Assembly (NCBI RefSeq): GCF_019752095.1
Contig: NZ_JAIEMO010000026.1
Coordinates: 1 to 42,556, forward strand
DNA: 42,556 bases
Reading direction: 5' to 3'
Source of the DNA: Nitrosomonas sp.
Lineage (GTDB): Bacteria > Pseudomonadota > Gammaproteobacteria > Burkholderiales > Nitrosomonadaceae
How positions within the stretch are numbered: position 1 is the stretch's first letter; the number at the start of each line of letters is the position of its first letter. Positions 1-7,551 of this stretch are shown here, one piece after another. Both the position numbers and the translations under genes were made by a program. Under the pieces are notes generated by a model, which had not been told where the DNA came from, searched no databases, and was given only the letters and a program-made list of their open reading frames with translations.

Positions 1-283
1 GGGGATTTTTACAAGAATTATTTGTGTTGCTGGTCATTTTCAAGAGAATACGGCATATGAATATCCACAGAAGTATCTGAAGTGATTGTCGGATCAAATT
101 GTGATCACTACAAAAAGATTAAGGTTCTACACTCTCTGTCAGTGGCTCATAATCGAAAGTGACAATTGCAAAGAAAAACACTATTAAGAGCAACAGCCTA
201 TTTTTAGGCTATAGACTAGCAAAAAAATAAGATGCCAGTCTATAGTATTTTATATCTTGTTTATGATAACAATCTGTTTCTAT

Positions 284-493
284 TTATTTTATAAGACGAC
301 GCGAGGCCTTTTTTGGATACAAGCGGGCTAATAATAAATAAGTAGTAAATAAAGCTATTCCCATATGAATTTCATCGCTCAATACAATACTCGTATTAAC
401 ACTAATGTTTGGTTGTTGAATATTGATATACATTGCATATAAAGCCAAGAGCATCGTCGCTAAAGAAACAACAAAAATTTTTTGGATTGTCAT
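284..493 (-). CDS. small two-helix membrane protein, unknown function
   Basis: A 69-residue protein with two hydrophobic stretches (about residues 5-23 and 42-57) and a basic C-terminal tail (KKASRRLIK), so probably a small inner-membrane protein with a cytoplasmic basic tail. The ATG start is supported by an AGGAG Shine-Dalgarno six bases upstream. I do not recognise the family. It lies downstream of the universal stress gene on the same strand. Its layout (short N-terminus, helix, an LSD-containing connector, second helix) resembles the small protein at 2892-3065, so the two may be distant paralogs; that is inference from eye alignment. Downstream, about 195-245, are two overlapping small inverted repeats (AGCCTA/TAGGCT and CTATAGACT/AGTCTATAG) that could end the transcript but lack a clear U-tract. 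Confidence 0.6.
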   Translation of the reverse strand: MTIQKIFVVSLATMLLALYAMYINIQQPNISVNTSIVLSDEIHMGIALFTTYLLLARLYPKKASRRLIK

Positions 494-550
494 GTTAACT
501 CCTAATATTAGATAAAATAATTTATAAATAGTGAGGTGAATTATTTTTAA

Positions 551-952
551 TTAAATTCTTACCAACATTATTGAACAGTCGATTTTCTTAATTAGCTCTT
601 CTGCTACAGAACCAGAAAAGAAACGATCCAATCCTTTGCGGTTCGAAGTACCAACCACAAGCAAATCTGCCTTCCATTCAATTGCTGACTCTGCGATTGC
701 CATAGTGATCCCATTCAAACCGTATTGGTCATCAACAAGGATGAGTTTTGTTTCAATCTCTAAATCATTTAGAGTTGATTTTGCTTTTTCTAATACTTCA
801 AGCCCAATTTTCTGACTAGACTGACTATCATCAATAATGCAATGAGCAATACATAATGATGCTTTGAAAATTTGAGCGATTCTCGCAGCTGTTTCCAAAG
901 CATGTTTCGAGAATTCACTCTCATCAAGTGCAATATAAACTCTTTTGAACAT
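551..952 (-). CDS. universal stress protein, UspA family
   Basis: A Usp-domain protein of 133 residues, single domain, cytoplasmic. Visible features are the N-terminal beta strand with the D-E-S motif (RVYIALDESEFS), the LLVVGTS strand, and a C-terminal nucleotide-loop region ending SGSVAEEL. This is close to the G-2x-G-9x-G(S/T) ATP-binding motif, but the second Gly is replaced by Asn (GTSN), so ATP binding is likely but not certain. The reading frame also opens with a TTG five codons earlier. I prefer the ATG at 952 because GGAA lies about 10 bases before it and the TTG has no visible ribosome site. It is downstream of the SulP gene on the same strand, separated by a 32-bp palindrome. Usp proteins bind nucleotides and help stress survival; the specific role here is unknown. 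Confidence 0.85.
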   Translation of the reverse strand: MFKRVYIALDESEFSKHALETAARIAQIFKASLCIAHCIIDDSQSSQKIGLEVLEKAKSTLNDLEIETKLILVDDQYGLNGITMAIAESAIEWKADLLVVGTSNRKGLDRFFSGSVAEELIKKIDCSIMLVRI

Positions 953-983
953 ATTTAGATTTTCCAAGATTCGTTAATTATTT

Positions 984-1015
984 TTTGTAACATTGCCTTA
1001 AGGCAATGTTACAAA
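984..1015. repeat. 32-bp perfect palindrome between sulP and usp genes
   Basis: Two 16-base arms with no spacer form an uninterrupted palindrome centred between 999 and 1000; the left arm begins TTTGTAACATTGCC. It lies between the stop of the SulP gene and the start of the usp gene. As RNA it would fold into a long hairpin with a minimal TTAA loop. There is no U-rich run after it on either strand, so it is not a textbook terminator. An mRNA-stabilising or partial-termination hairpin, or a dimeric protein binding site, are the options. Confidence 0.8.
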
Positions 1016-1031
1016 CAGATTTGGAGCCTCT

Positions 1032-2369
1032 TTACTGTAAGTTAGAGTTATCACTTTTGAGGCTACGAAAATATCTTTTAATGACTTCTTTGCCAGGCGT
1101 CTGCTCATGCTTGGTATAAACCATATAATGGATAACGCCATGGATTGCCATTGCAGCCAAAAGCCCCTCAAAGATACCTACCTTAAACACTAAGGCTGCC
1201 GTTATAACCGCTAGAGTCAATGCATATGAACCGTAGTGCGTCACATGCACCAATCCCGCTATCATCTTGTAGCCAGTGAAAAGCATAATTGCAGCCAAGG
1301 CAAATTTAGGAAGATAATCCAAATATTGCACATTAAACGTGAAAAAGCAGACAACGGAACCAACGATTAAAACTGAGAATTTAGTCATGGCACCAGCCAG
1401 CCTGTTCGTTGTACTTTTAGCGAGTCCGTCCAGGTTTGTCATGCCATGAAAGAAACTTGATCCCAGATTGGCAACCCAGATTGCCAGCAAGCTATTGTTA
1501 CTATTAGTTTTACGTTTCAGCGGATCAATTTTTTCAATTGCCGCATTACTCATGACTTGTTCAATTACATCAACGATTGCCAGCATGGCACAGAATAGAA
1601 TCATGTAACCCAGCATCATCAAAGTTACATCTGCTGCCGGTAATGGTAATTTGAAATGAAGATCAACATCTTCTACAGTAATCATGGGAACACTTACAAA
1701 TTGCGCCAGAATTACGCCACCTATGATGAGCATAAAATAAGGAATGGCAGGCTGTTTATCTTTAAATTTTGCAAAAAGAAACAGGAATGCTGCAACCCCG
1801 GCCGCAGAAATTGCCACCATTTGTATCCGTGCCTCATTCCAGAAATTCTCAGTAACCATTTCTACTGGAATTTCGTAAGTAAACTCAAAGAACTTCAGGA
1901 ATATTTTTAATCCCACACCTGCCAGTAAGCCTTCCACCAAATATACTGGAACTGCTACAAGCAAATACCTCTGCCAATTAAATTTCCATATAATTGCCTG
2001 CATTATTGCCGTTAGGAAAATACAAAAAGCCATGTTCTCCCAACCAAAACTAGCCACTCCAAGCGCCAGAACGGGAGCCAAGCCAGCAGCAATTCCTGGT
2101 GATCCTATATAATTACCCGGCCTAAACCAGGCAAAGAGCCATCCTATAAAAGAGGCAAACACTACGGTTGCCAAACCTACTTTAATCGGGTAATCAGACA
2201 TAATCGCTATTCCTATTGACAAGGGAATAGCCATTGCACCAGTTATCAAACCTGCGGCAGTATCACGAAAAAAATATTGCGCCTGAAAAGCGGCAGATCC
2301 ATATCCACTTGAATTTAAATTCTCAAGTTGACGGTCTGTTGATAAGCCTTTATCTATATGCGTTGCCAT
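1032..2369 (-). CDS. SulP-family inorganic anion permease lacking a STAS domain
   Basis: A 445-residue polytopic membrane protein with about 10-12 hydrophobic segments. The N-terminal SulP hallmark is visible: FRDTAAGLITGAMAIPLSIG, then the GSPGIAAGLAPVLALG segment equivalent to the substrate-site helix region. SulP proteins move sulfate, bicarbonate or other anions. The protein stops about 25 residues after the last helix, so the usual cytoplasmic STAS domain is absent. An AGAGG Shine-Dalgarno lies about nine bases before the ATG. Its partner on the strand is a universal stress protein. In an autotroph a bicarbonate role would make sense, but nothing in the sequence fixes the substrate. Sulfate, bicarbonate or a broader anion role all remain open. 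Confidence 0.85.
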   Translation of the reverse strand: MATHIDKGLSTDRQLENLNSSGYGSAAFQAQYFFRDTAAGLITGAMAIPLSIGIAIMSDYPIKVGLATVVFASFIGWLFAWFRPGNYIGSPGIAAGLAPVLALGVASFGWENMAFCIFLTAIMQAIIWKFNWQRYLLVAVPVYLVEGLLAGVGLKIFLKFFEFTYEIPVEMVTENFWNEARIQMVAISAAGVAAFLFLFAKFKDKQPAIPYFMLIIGGVILAQFVSVPMITVEDVDLHFKLPLPAADVTLMMLGYMILFCAMLAIVDVIEQVMSNAAIEKIDPLKRKTNSNNSLLAIWVANLGSSFFHGMTNLDGLAKSTTNRLAGAMTKFSVLIVGSVVCFFTFNVQYLDYLPKFALAAIMLFTGYKMIAGLVHVTHYGSYALTLAVITAALVFKVGIFEGLLAAMAIHGVIHYMVYTKHEQTPGKEVIKRYFRSLKSDNSNLQ

Positions 2370-2891
2370 AAATTTATACCTCTTCTCGAAATTCAGCTAA
2401 TCTGTTAAAAATCATGATGGAAGAACAAAGACTGTTGTTTAATTGCCAGAGTAATTCTTGTTATACATATTGATTTGTCATCACAAGTTCCAGAAGCCGG
2501 TTCATCAACATGCTTTTAATTACAAAAACATTCCTTGCAATACAACAGAATAGTAATACTGCGTGCAATTCGCTGTATATTGGGTAAAGTATTAAAATAA
2601 GCAGGGGTATTAATTACGCGGACTAAAAGTATTACCTAGATTTTCTAAGTGTTTCTATTAGATTTAATCAATAATTAGTGAAAAAACCATAAATGACCAA
2701 TAGATAGATCACCTGAGAAATGGGGAAGATTGTTGCTAAAAATTGCAGAGGGGCGCTGATAAATTGTTATTCAAATTTCAAATGAGCATAAGCAGCGCAT
2801 CTTTAATATGGAAGCGTCGATATATGAGGTGATTTTCCTATTCGAACTGTGACATAGACAACTTTATATATACTCCACTCACTTAAATTTT
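2370..2891. other. non-coding AT-rich interval
   Basis: About 520 bases between the SulP gene start and a small membrane-protein gene. I see no ORF with a ribosome site, no RNA gene and no long repeat. It must contain the SulP promoter (transcribed leftwards), but I cannot point to a convincing -35/-10 pair. Confidence 0.5.
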
Positions 2892-3065
2892 TTAAGACTC
2901 TGTTGCTTTTAGATTGTGTATGAAAAAGGTTTTAATTAGATAGCTCACATACAAAGCAAGAATAAAATCGGACAGAAGATATCCTGCGACTATGCTAGGC
3001 AATTCTGTAATTAATACAATGCTAAAAACAATCAGAATAATCAGGTAAATTTTATTAGAAATCAT
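2892..3065 (-). CDS. small two-helix membrane protein, unknown function
   Basis: A 57-residue protein starting MISNKIYL, with two hydrophobic segments (about residues 5-20 and 26-47) and a short polar tail. The frame opens 14 codons earlier, but the ATG at 3065 is preceded by GAAGGAG at ideal distance, so I use it. I do not recognise a family. The composition (helix, short linker with LSD, helix) resembles the protein at 284-493. The upstream region holds four phased TTGTGA hexamers (3143-3181), which suggests the gene is switched by a response regulator. A possible promoter between array and gene is CTGACA, 17 bases, then ATATAT; this is weak evidence. Confidence 0.6.
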   Translation of the reverse strand: MISNKIYLIILIVFSIVLITELPSIVAGYLLSDFILALYVSYLIKTFFIHNLKATES

Positions 3066-3142
3066 AAAATCATCTCCTTCATAAGCTAACAAATATATAT
3101 CTAACAAAGATCCTAAGTGTCAGCTAGCAGTATACAGACTAT

Positions 3143-3181
3143 TCACAAAAAAATCACAAACTTTTCACAAAAAATTCACAA
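3143..3181 (-). promoter_or_regulatory. four 11-bp-phased TTGTGA repeats (putative activator array)
   Basis: On the plus strand TCACAA begins at 3143, 3154, 3165 and 3176, exactly 11 bases apart; on the strand of the downstream gene this reads TTGTGA four times. Direct hexamer repeats at one helical turn are the typical binding pattern of OmpR/PhoB-type response regulators. The array ends about 78 bases before the ATG of the small membrane-protein gene, a sensible activator distance. The spacing is observed; the binding protein is inference. Confidence 0.55.
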
Positions 3182-4128
3182 TCTATTTACGAATATTCAT
3201 TTCGAAATATAAACAATAACTTATGGATACTGATCAATATCTTTATTAAGAATCACTGTTTCATTTATAAAAAAATTACGGCAAACCGGAATAGGTTATT
3301 AAGTTCTATTATGAGCCATATTAAAGAATCAAAGTCGGGAGCAAGAAACGTAAAAAATATGCATATCAATTCACCGCAAAAATCTACCGACAATGATATG
3401 GGCAGACAAACCATTCTAAATTGCCAAGATTTCGCTCAGCTCACTAGATTCAAGTCTGTGTTTCTCGCACCAAACTGCTGCTTGAGTCCCCTCGACATTA
3501 CCAGTATCAGCTGGTGAATACGCAAAACTATCCGCTACTACAAGTCATTAACGCAATCGCACAACATCTCCAAAATGTTCGACTGGGAATTTGAGGGTTG
3601 CCTGAAAGTACTTTTCCCGAGTCAACAAACTTTGCATTAATAGTTTAGGCAATTTTTTTGGCTGTAAGAAGCTGGTAATTGAACCAATGACCTAAACCGA
3701 AAATCTAGCCATACCACCAACAAGCTCATCTCGCGTCAGTTACCTTGGCTGGCCAAGTGCTTAATTTGCACATTATGATTTCAATCTTGCTTTTACTAAC
3801 AAACCAGCACGTTAACAGCGTGCATAGCTTTTTAACGCTTTCTTATCTCCTGGCGATATATTTGATTGTCTGTCATTTCGCATTCGCTTTTTGTTTTACA
3901 AAAGCTATACTACAGGAGGAAGCTTTAAACTTACTTAAAGCAGCGTTATCTGGGACAAAAAACCGCATAAAGAAAGAAGTACGCGACGTGTTTCACGGAT
4001 AAGCTCACCAAGATACAGCGGGAGTGAGTCCATTCGGTCAACATATGCAGTTCTTCTCATCCGTCACCGATTAGCTGCTTAACAACAATTTGACTTGAAT
4101 TGAAATTGAACAATCATCTAACCTCTAT
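3182..4128. other. mostly non-coding, possibly degraded region
   Basis: No recognisable gene. Two short open frames exist on the plus strand: 3311-3517 (68 codons, no ribosome site, no familiar motif) and 3775-4002 (75 codons, ATG without a Shine-Dalgarno, hydrophobic N-terminal half followed by a charged tail ending KEVRDVFHG). Either could be a remnant of an older gene. I see no terminal inverted repeats or transposase motifs that would identify a mobile element. Confidence 0.35.
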
Positions 4129-4169
4129 TTGACAGAGAACCTGTCGAATTTTAGTAAAAAGGGATCAAC

Positions 4170-4493
4170 ATGTTTCGCTCATTTTTTATGTTAATAGTCC
4201 TTGCGAGTATGCTCCTTGGCTGCGCCACTTCCAAAGAAGTGTATCTTGCTGATGGAGCCAAAGGGCATAATATCAACTGTAGTGGCTCTCGCAGAAATTA
4301 CAGTCATTGCTTGGAGAAAGCTGGTGATATCTGTGGCACACGAGGATTTCACGTGCTGAACCAGCAAGGAGATATTGTTCCTTTGTCACAGGCAATCCGT
4401 GAATTTAGGGCAAATGCGCAGTCAACATCAATCGGATTTTTGACACAATCGGGTTCGATAGTTAATCGTAATCTATTTATCAAGTGCAAGTAA
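4170..4493 (+). CDS. small cysteine-containing lipoprotein
   Basis: A 107-residue protein with a type II signal peptide: MFRSFFMLIVLASMLLGC, with lipobox LLGC at residues 15-18, so it should be lipidated at Cys18 and anchored in a membrane facing the periplasm. The mature part has the pattern INCSG...C..KAG..CG..G (from about residue 35), which I recall from small uncharacterised lipoproteins of other Proteobacteria, and one more Cys near the end. The Cys residues may form disulfides. The start is supported by AGGGA five bases before the ATG. A TTGACA at 4129 with TAGTAA 17 bases later looks like a promoter, but it would leave almost no leader before the ribosome site, so it is doubtful. No function is known to me. 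Confidence 0.7.
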   Translation: MFRSFFMLIVLASMLLGCATSKEVYLADGAKGHNINCSGSRRNYSHCLEKAGDICGTRGFHVLNQQGDIVPLSQAIREFRANAQSTSIGFLTQSGSIVNRNLFIKCK

Positions 4494-4826
4494 AAGGGGA
4501 TAAGGGTCGGAAATAATAGGGGAAAAATCATAATATATGTCGCAAGACAAATGCTTCTTTAAGAAAAACTGCGGTCATACTCACCCCGTCGGTAGCGCTA
4601 AGCATCTTGTGTGCAGATATCAGATATAAAGACTATGAAAGCACTACCACAATCCAGTCGTTGTTCAGTCAAACTCACTATCCCTCGCATTGTCCTCTAT
4701 CTTAAGCCTATTCGTACAATTCGATAAATCGATGGCATCCATTATGCGCACAATTAATAATTCCTCGAAAAACCTAACTGCCTTTATTAATGAATATGCC
4801 GCGATATCACAATCCATTACAGTGTT
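4494..4826. other. intergenic interval before ilvE
   Basis: About 330 bases with no supported gene. Short open frames starting at 4636 (30 codons) and near 4731 (39 codons) have no ribosome sites. No repeat or RNA structure stands out. Confidence 0.4.
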
Positions 4827-4854
4827 TTTACGCTACGCCAAATTAAGTTAGAAT
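4827..4854 (+). promoter_or_regulatory. probable sigma-70 promoter of ilvE run
   Basis: TTTACG at 4827-4832, 16 bases, then TAGAAT at 4849-4854 (5 of 6 matches to the -10 consensus). Transcription would start near 4861, giving a leader of about 33 bases that contains the GGGGAG ribosome site. Confidence 0.45.
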
Positions 4855-4893
4855 ATACGCTTTTTAGAATCTATCTTTAAGGGGAGTTCCTGA

Positions 4894-5814
4894 ATGTCAA
4901 TGGCTGACCGTGATGGTGTGATCTGGTATGACGGGAAGATGGTTCCCTGGCGGGATGCCAATACACATGTATTAACCCATACGCTGCATTATGGTTTGGG
5001 TGTTTTTGAAGGATTGCGCGCCTATGAAACCGCACAAGGATCAGCAATATTCCGACTGCAGGAGCACACTGACCGCCTGTTTAACTCGGCGCATATTTTC
5101 ATGATGAAAATACCCTTCAGCAAGGATGTGATTATGCAAGCGCAATGTGACGTGGTAAAACAAAACAAATTAACTTCCGGTTATATCCGTCCGATCATTT
5201 TTTATGGCGCTGAAGCAATGGGGCTTTCCGCCAAAACATTGTCCGTGCATGTCGCTATTGCCGCTTGGCCTTGGGGTACCTATTTAGGTCCAGAAAGCCT
5301 GGAAAATGGTATTCGTGTCAAGACATCGTCATTCACCCGGCATCATGTCAACATCAATATGTGCCGCGCCAAATCAGTTACAACTTACGCCAATTCAATC
5401 CTGGCCAATCAAGAAGTTGGATTGAATGGGTACGATGAAGCCTTGTTGCTGGATGTCGAAGGCTATGTTGCTGAAGGATCTGGAGAAAATATTTTTATTG
5501 TCAAACAAGGTAAAATTTTCACGCCTGATCTAACTTCCTGCCTGGAAGGTATAACGCGCGCATCCATCATTGAATTGGCCGCAGAAATAGGCATTCCCGT
5601 GATTGAAAAGCGCATTACACGCGATGAGGTTTACTGCGCGGATGAAGCATTCTTCACCGGCACTGCCGCGGAAGTCACACCGATTCGCGAATTAGATAAC
5701 CGCATTATCGGAGCAGGCAAACGAGGACCGATTACCACGCAACTACAAACGCTATTTTTTGATTGCGTCAAAGGTAAAGCCCAAAATCACACCAGCTGGC
5801 TTACCTTGATTTAA
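4894..5814 (+). CDS. ilvE: branched-chain amino acid aminotransferase
   Basis: A 306-residue class IV PLP aminotransferase. It carries out the last step of isoleucine, leucine and valine synthesis (2-oxo acids plus glutamate) in the cytosol. Visible features are the N-terminal LHYGLGVFEGLRAYE motif (about 31-45), the PLP lysine K160 in CRAKSVTTYANS, E194 in AEGSGENIF, and the FFTGTAAEVTPIREL region near the C-terminus. The length matches E. coli IlvE, where the lysine is also near 160. GGGGAG lies upstream of the ATG; a second ATG two codons later is a possible start. It is first in a run of plus-strand genes and is followed within 30 bases by a zinc-finger gene, a pairing common in Betaproteobacteria. 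Confidence 0.95.
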   Translation: MSMADRDGVIWYDGKMVPWRDANTHVLTHTLHYGLGVFEGLRAYETAQGSAIFRLQEHTDRLFNSAHIFMMKIPFSKDVIMQAQCDVVKQNKLTSGYIRPIIFYGAEAMGLSAKTLSVHVAIAAWPWGTYLGPESLENGIRVKTSSFTRHHVNINMCRAKSVTTYANSILANQEVGLNGYDEALLLDVEGYVAEGSGENIFIVKQGKIFTPDLTSCLEGITRASIIELAAEIGIPVIEKRITRDEVYCADEAFFTGTAAEVTPIRELDNRIIGAGKRGPITTQLQTLFFDCVKGKAQNHTSWLTLI

Positions 5815-5839
5815 TAATGCACCATTGGAGCTAACTTGT

Positions 5840-6043
5840 ATGAATCAACAAACCAATAATAAAGCCCGCGAAATCGAAGTGACTGCAGACGACTTGCCAC
5901 TCCATTGTCCGATGCCATCGATGTTGTTGTGGAATGCTCATCCGCGGGTTTTTCTGCCGATTGAAGCTACCGGCGAAGCACTTTGCCCCTACTGCGGCAC
6001 TCACTACACGCTCAAAGGCGGCGCTGCACCTGGCCATCACTAA
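5840..6043 (+). CDS. zf-CHCC zinc-finger domain protein
   Basis: A 67-residue protein of the zf-CHCC type (the NDUFS6-like zinc finger, PF10276). The pattern is LHCPMP...HPRVFLPI...ALCPYCGTHYTL: one Cys, one His and a CxxC pair that would bind one zinc. The frame extends upstream to a TTG at 5825, but the ATG at 5840 with GGAG about 10 bases before it is the better start. It follows ilvE closely and probably shares its transcript. The role of the bacterial stand-alone proteins is not established; the mitochondrial relative is a complex I accessory subunit. Confidence 0.85.
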   Translation: MNQQTNNKAREIEVTADDLPLHCPMPSMLLWNAHPRVFLPIEATGEALCPYCGTHYTLKGGAAPGHH

Positions 6044-6150
6044 AACCCGCTGACTGATGAGGAAACCTGCGTTCTGATGATAAATTGTAACGAGATAAAT
6101 ACCAATTTTCCACGTTGTATTAACCACTCTTTTTTCGGATTTATTAAATA

Positions 6151-7527
6151 ATGCAAACCATTCCTCATGAAATTTTTAAAGCTTATGATATCCGCGGCAT
6201 TGTCGGCAAAACCATCACCGTCGAGAATGTCGAAAAAATCGGACATGCCATAGGTTCTGAAGCGCGCGCCAGGAATCTAACGGCAATTGCAATCGGGCGC
6301 GATGGCAGGTTATCAGGCACCGAGCTATCCCAGGCGCTCGCGCGGGGTATCCGCAACAGTGGAATCGATGTAGTGGATGTCGGCATGGTCGCAACACCGA
6401 TGCTTTATTTCGCCGCGCACCAATTATGTCAATATTCCGGCGTAATGGTGACCGGCAGCCACAATCCGCCTGAGTATAATGGCTTCAAGATTGTACTCGG
6501 CGGCCAGACGCTGGCAGCCGAAACCATCCAGGCCTTGCGAATACGCATCGAAAGCAATGATCTGGTCCACGGAACTGGCAATTATTCAGAACAAAATATT
6601 GTCAACGCTTATCTGGAACACATCACCCAGGATATCAAGCTCAGTCGTCCGCTCAAGATCGTTGTCGATTGCGGCAATGGCGTGGCTGGCGCATTCGCGC
6701 CCGCACTTTATCGCGGCTTGGGCTGCCAGGTCACTGAATTATTCTGTGACGTGGATGGCTCGTTCCCTAACCATCATCCTGATCCGTCTGTGCCCGAAAA
6801 TCTCAATGACGTGATTCATGCGTTGAAAACCACCGATGCCGATATTGGATTGGCTTTTGACGGCGATGGCGACCGGCTGGGCATCGTGACTAAGAACGGC
6901 AACATCATTAACGCCGATCGCCAGCTCATGCTGTTCGCCGCAGACGTATTATCGAGAAATCCAGGTGCAAAAATCATTTTTGACGTGAAATGTACCCGCA
7001 ACCTGGCACCTTGGATCAGCAAGCACGGCGGCACCCCTGTCATGTGGAAAACCGGACACTCGTTTATCAAAGCCAAGCTGATTGAAGAAAAAGCCCTGCT
7101 GGCCGGCGAAATGAGTGGGCATTTGTTTTTCAAGGAACGCTGGTATGGTTTTGACGACGGCTTATATGCCGGTGCACGATTACTGGAATTGATAAGCCGC
7201 GAAGCGGATATCAACGCCACGCTGAATAATCTTCCCGATAGCCTTAACACACCGGAAATACAGGTACGTACCGCTGAAGGTGAAAATCATGCTTTGATAG
7301 CACAGTTGCAGCAGCAAGCAGTTTTCAGCAATCCTCAACAAGTGATTACTATTGATGGGCTACGCGTCGAATACAGCGATGGATTTGGCCTAGCACGCGC
7401 TTCCAATACCACGCCCGTGATCGTTTTGCGCTTTGAAGCCGACAATGAAACCGCGCTAAAACGTATCCAGGAAGATTTTCGTCACAACATTCTACAAGCG
7501 AAGCCCGATGCTCAACTCCCCTTCTAG
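6151..7527 (+). CDS. phosphomannomutase/phosphoglucomutase
   Basis: A 458-residue alpha-D-phosphohexomutase of the AlgC/ManB type, interconverting 6-phospho and 1-phospho sugars (mannose or glucose) for surface polysaccharide precursors in the cytosol. Four-domain layout with the phosphoserine loop VTGSHNPPEYNG (S103), the metal loop FDGDGDR (237-242), and the sugar-binding loop GEMSGH (319-324). A C-terminal phosphate-binding stretch follows near VEYSDGFGLARASNTTP. Length is typical for AlgC-like enzymes. The upstream ribosome site is weak. It sits between the zinc-finger gene and nadE. Which hexose it prefers cannot be told from sequence; Pseudomonas AlgC uses both. Confidence 0.93.
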   Translation: MQTIPHEIFKAYDIRGIVGKTITVENVEKIGHAIGSEARARNLTAIAIGRDGRLSGTELSQALARGIRNSGIDVVDVGMVATPMLYFAAHQLCQYSGVMVTGSHNPPEYNGFKIVLGGQTLAAETIQALRIRIESNDLVHGTGNYSEQNIVNAYLEHITQDIKLSRPLKIVVDCGNGVAGAFAPALYRGLGCQVTELFCDVDGSFPNHHPDPSVPENLNDVIHALKTTDADIGLAFDGDGDRLGIVTKNGNIINADRQLMLFAADVLSRNPGAKIIFDVKCTRNLAPWISKHGGTPVMWKTGHSFIKAKLIEEKALLAGEMSGHLFFKERWYGFDDGLYAGARLLELISREADINATLNNLPDSLNTPEIQVRTAEGENHALIAQLQQQAVFSNPQQVITIDGLRVEYSDGFGLARASNTTPVIVLRFEADNETALKRIQEDFRHNILQAKPDAQLPF

Positions 7528-7551
7528 CTTGCAATAACACCCAGGCAAACC

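Noticed and set aside
2..85. Open frame running in from the left edge on the plus strand (27 codons, ends at TGA 83-85)
   Set aside because: Too short and without a recognisable motif; it could be the tail of a gene outside the window but chance is as likely.
3121..3200. CRISPR-like short repeats
   Set aside because: The 11-bp periodic hexamers are too short and close for a CRISPR array and no cas gene is present.
3311..3517. 68-codon plus-strand ORF
   Set aside because: No ribosome site, no motif, unusual composition; listed only within the non-coding interval.
3775..4002. 75-codon hydrophobic ORF
   Set aside because: No Shine-Dalgarno and no recognisable family; hydrophobicity can arise from AT-rich sequence.
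4129..4157. TTGACA-N17-TAGTAA promoter for the 107-residue lipoprotein
   Set aside because: It would start transcription inside the ribosome site, leaving almost no leader, so it is doubtful.
6816..7250. 144-codon minus-strand ORF inside the phosphohexomutase gene
   Set aside because: Antisense shadow of a conserved gene.
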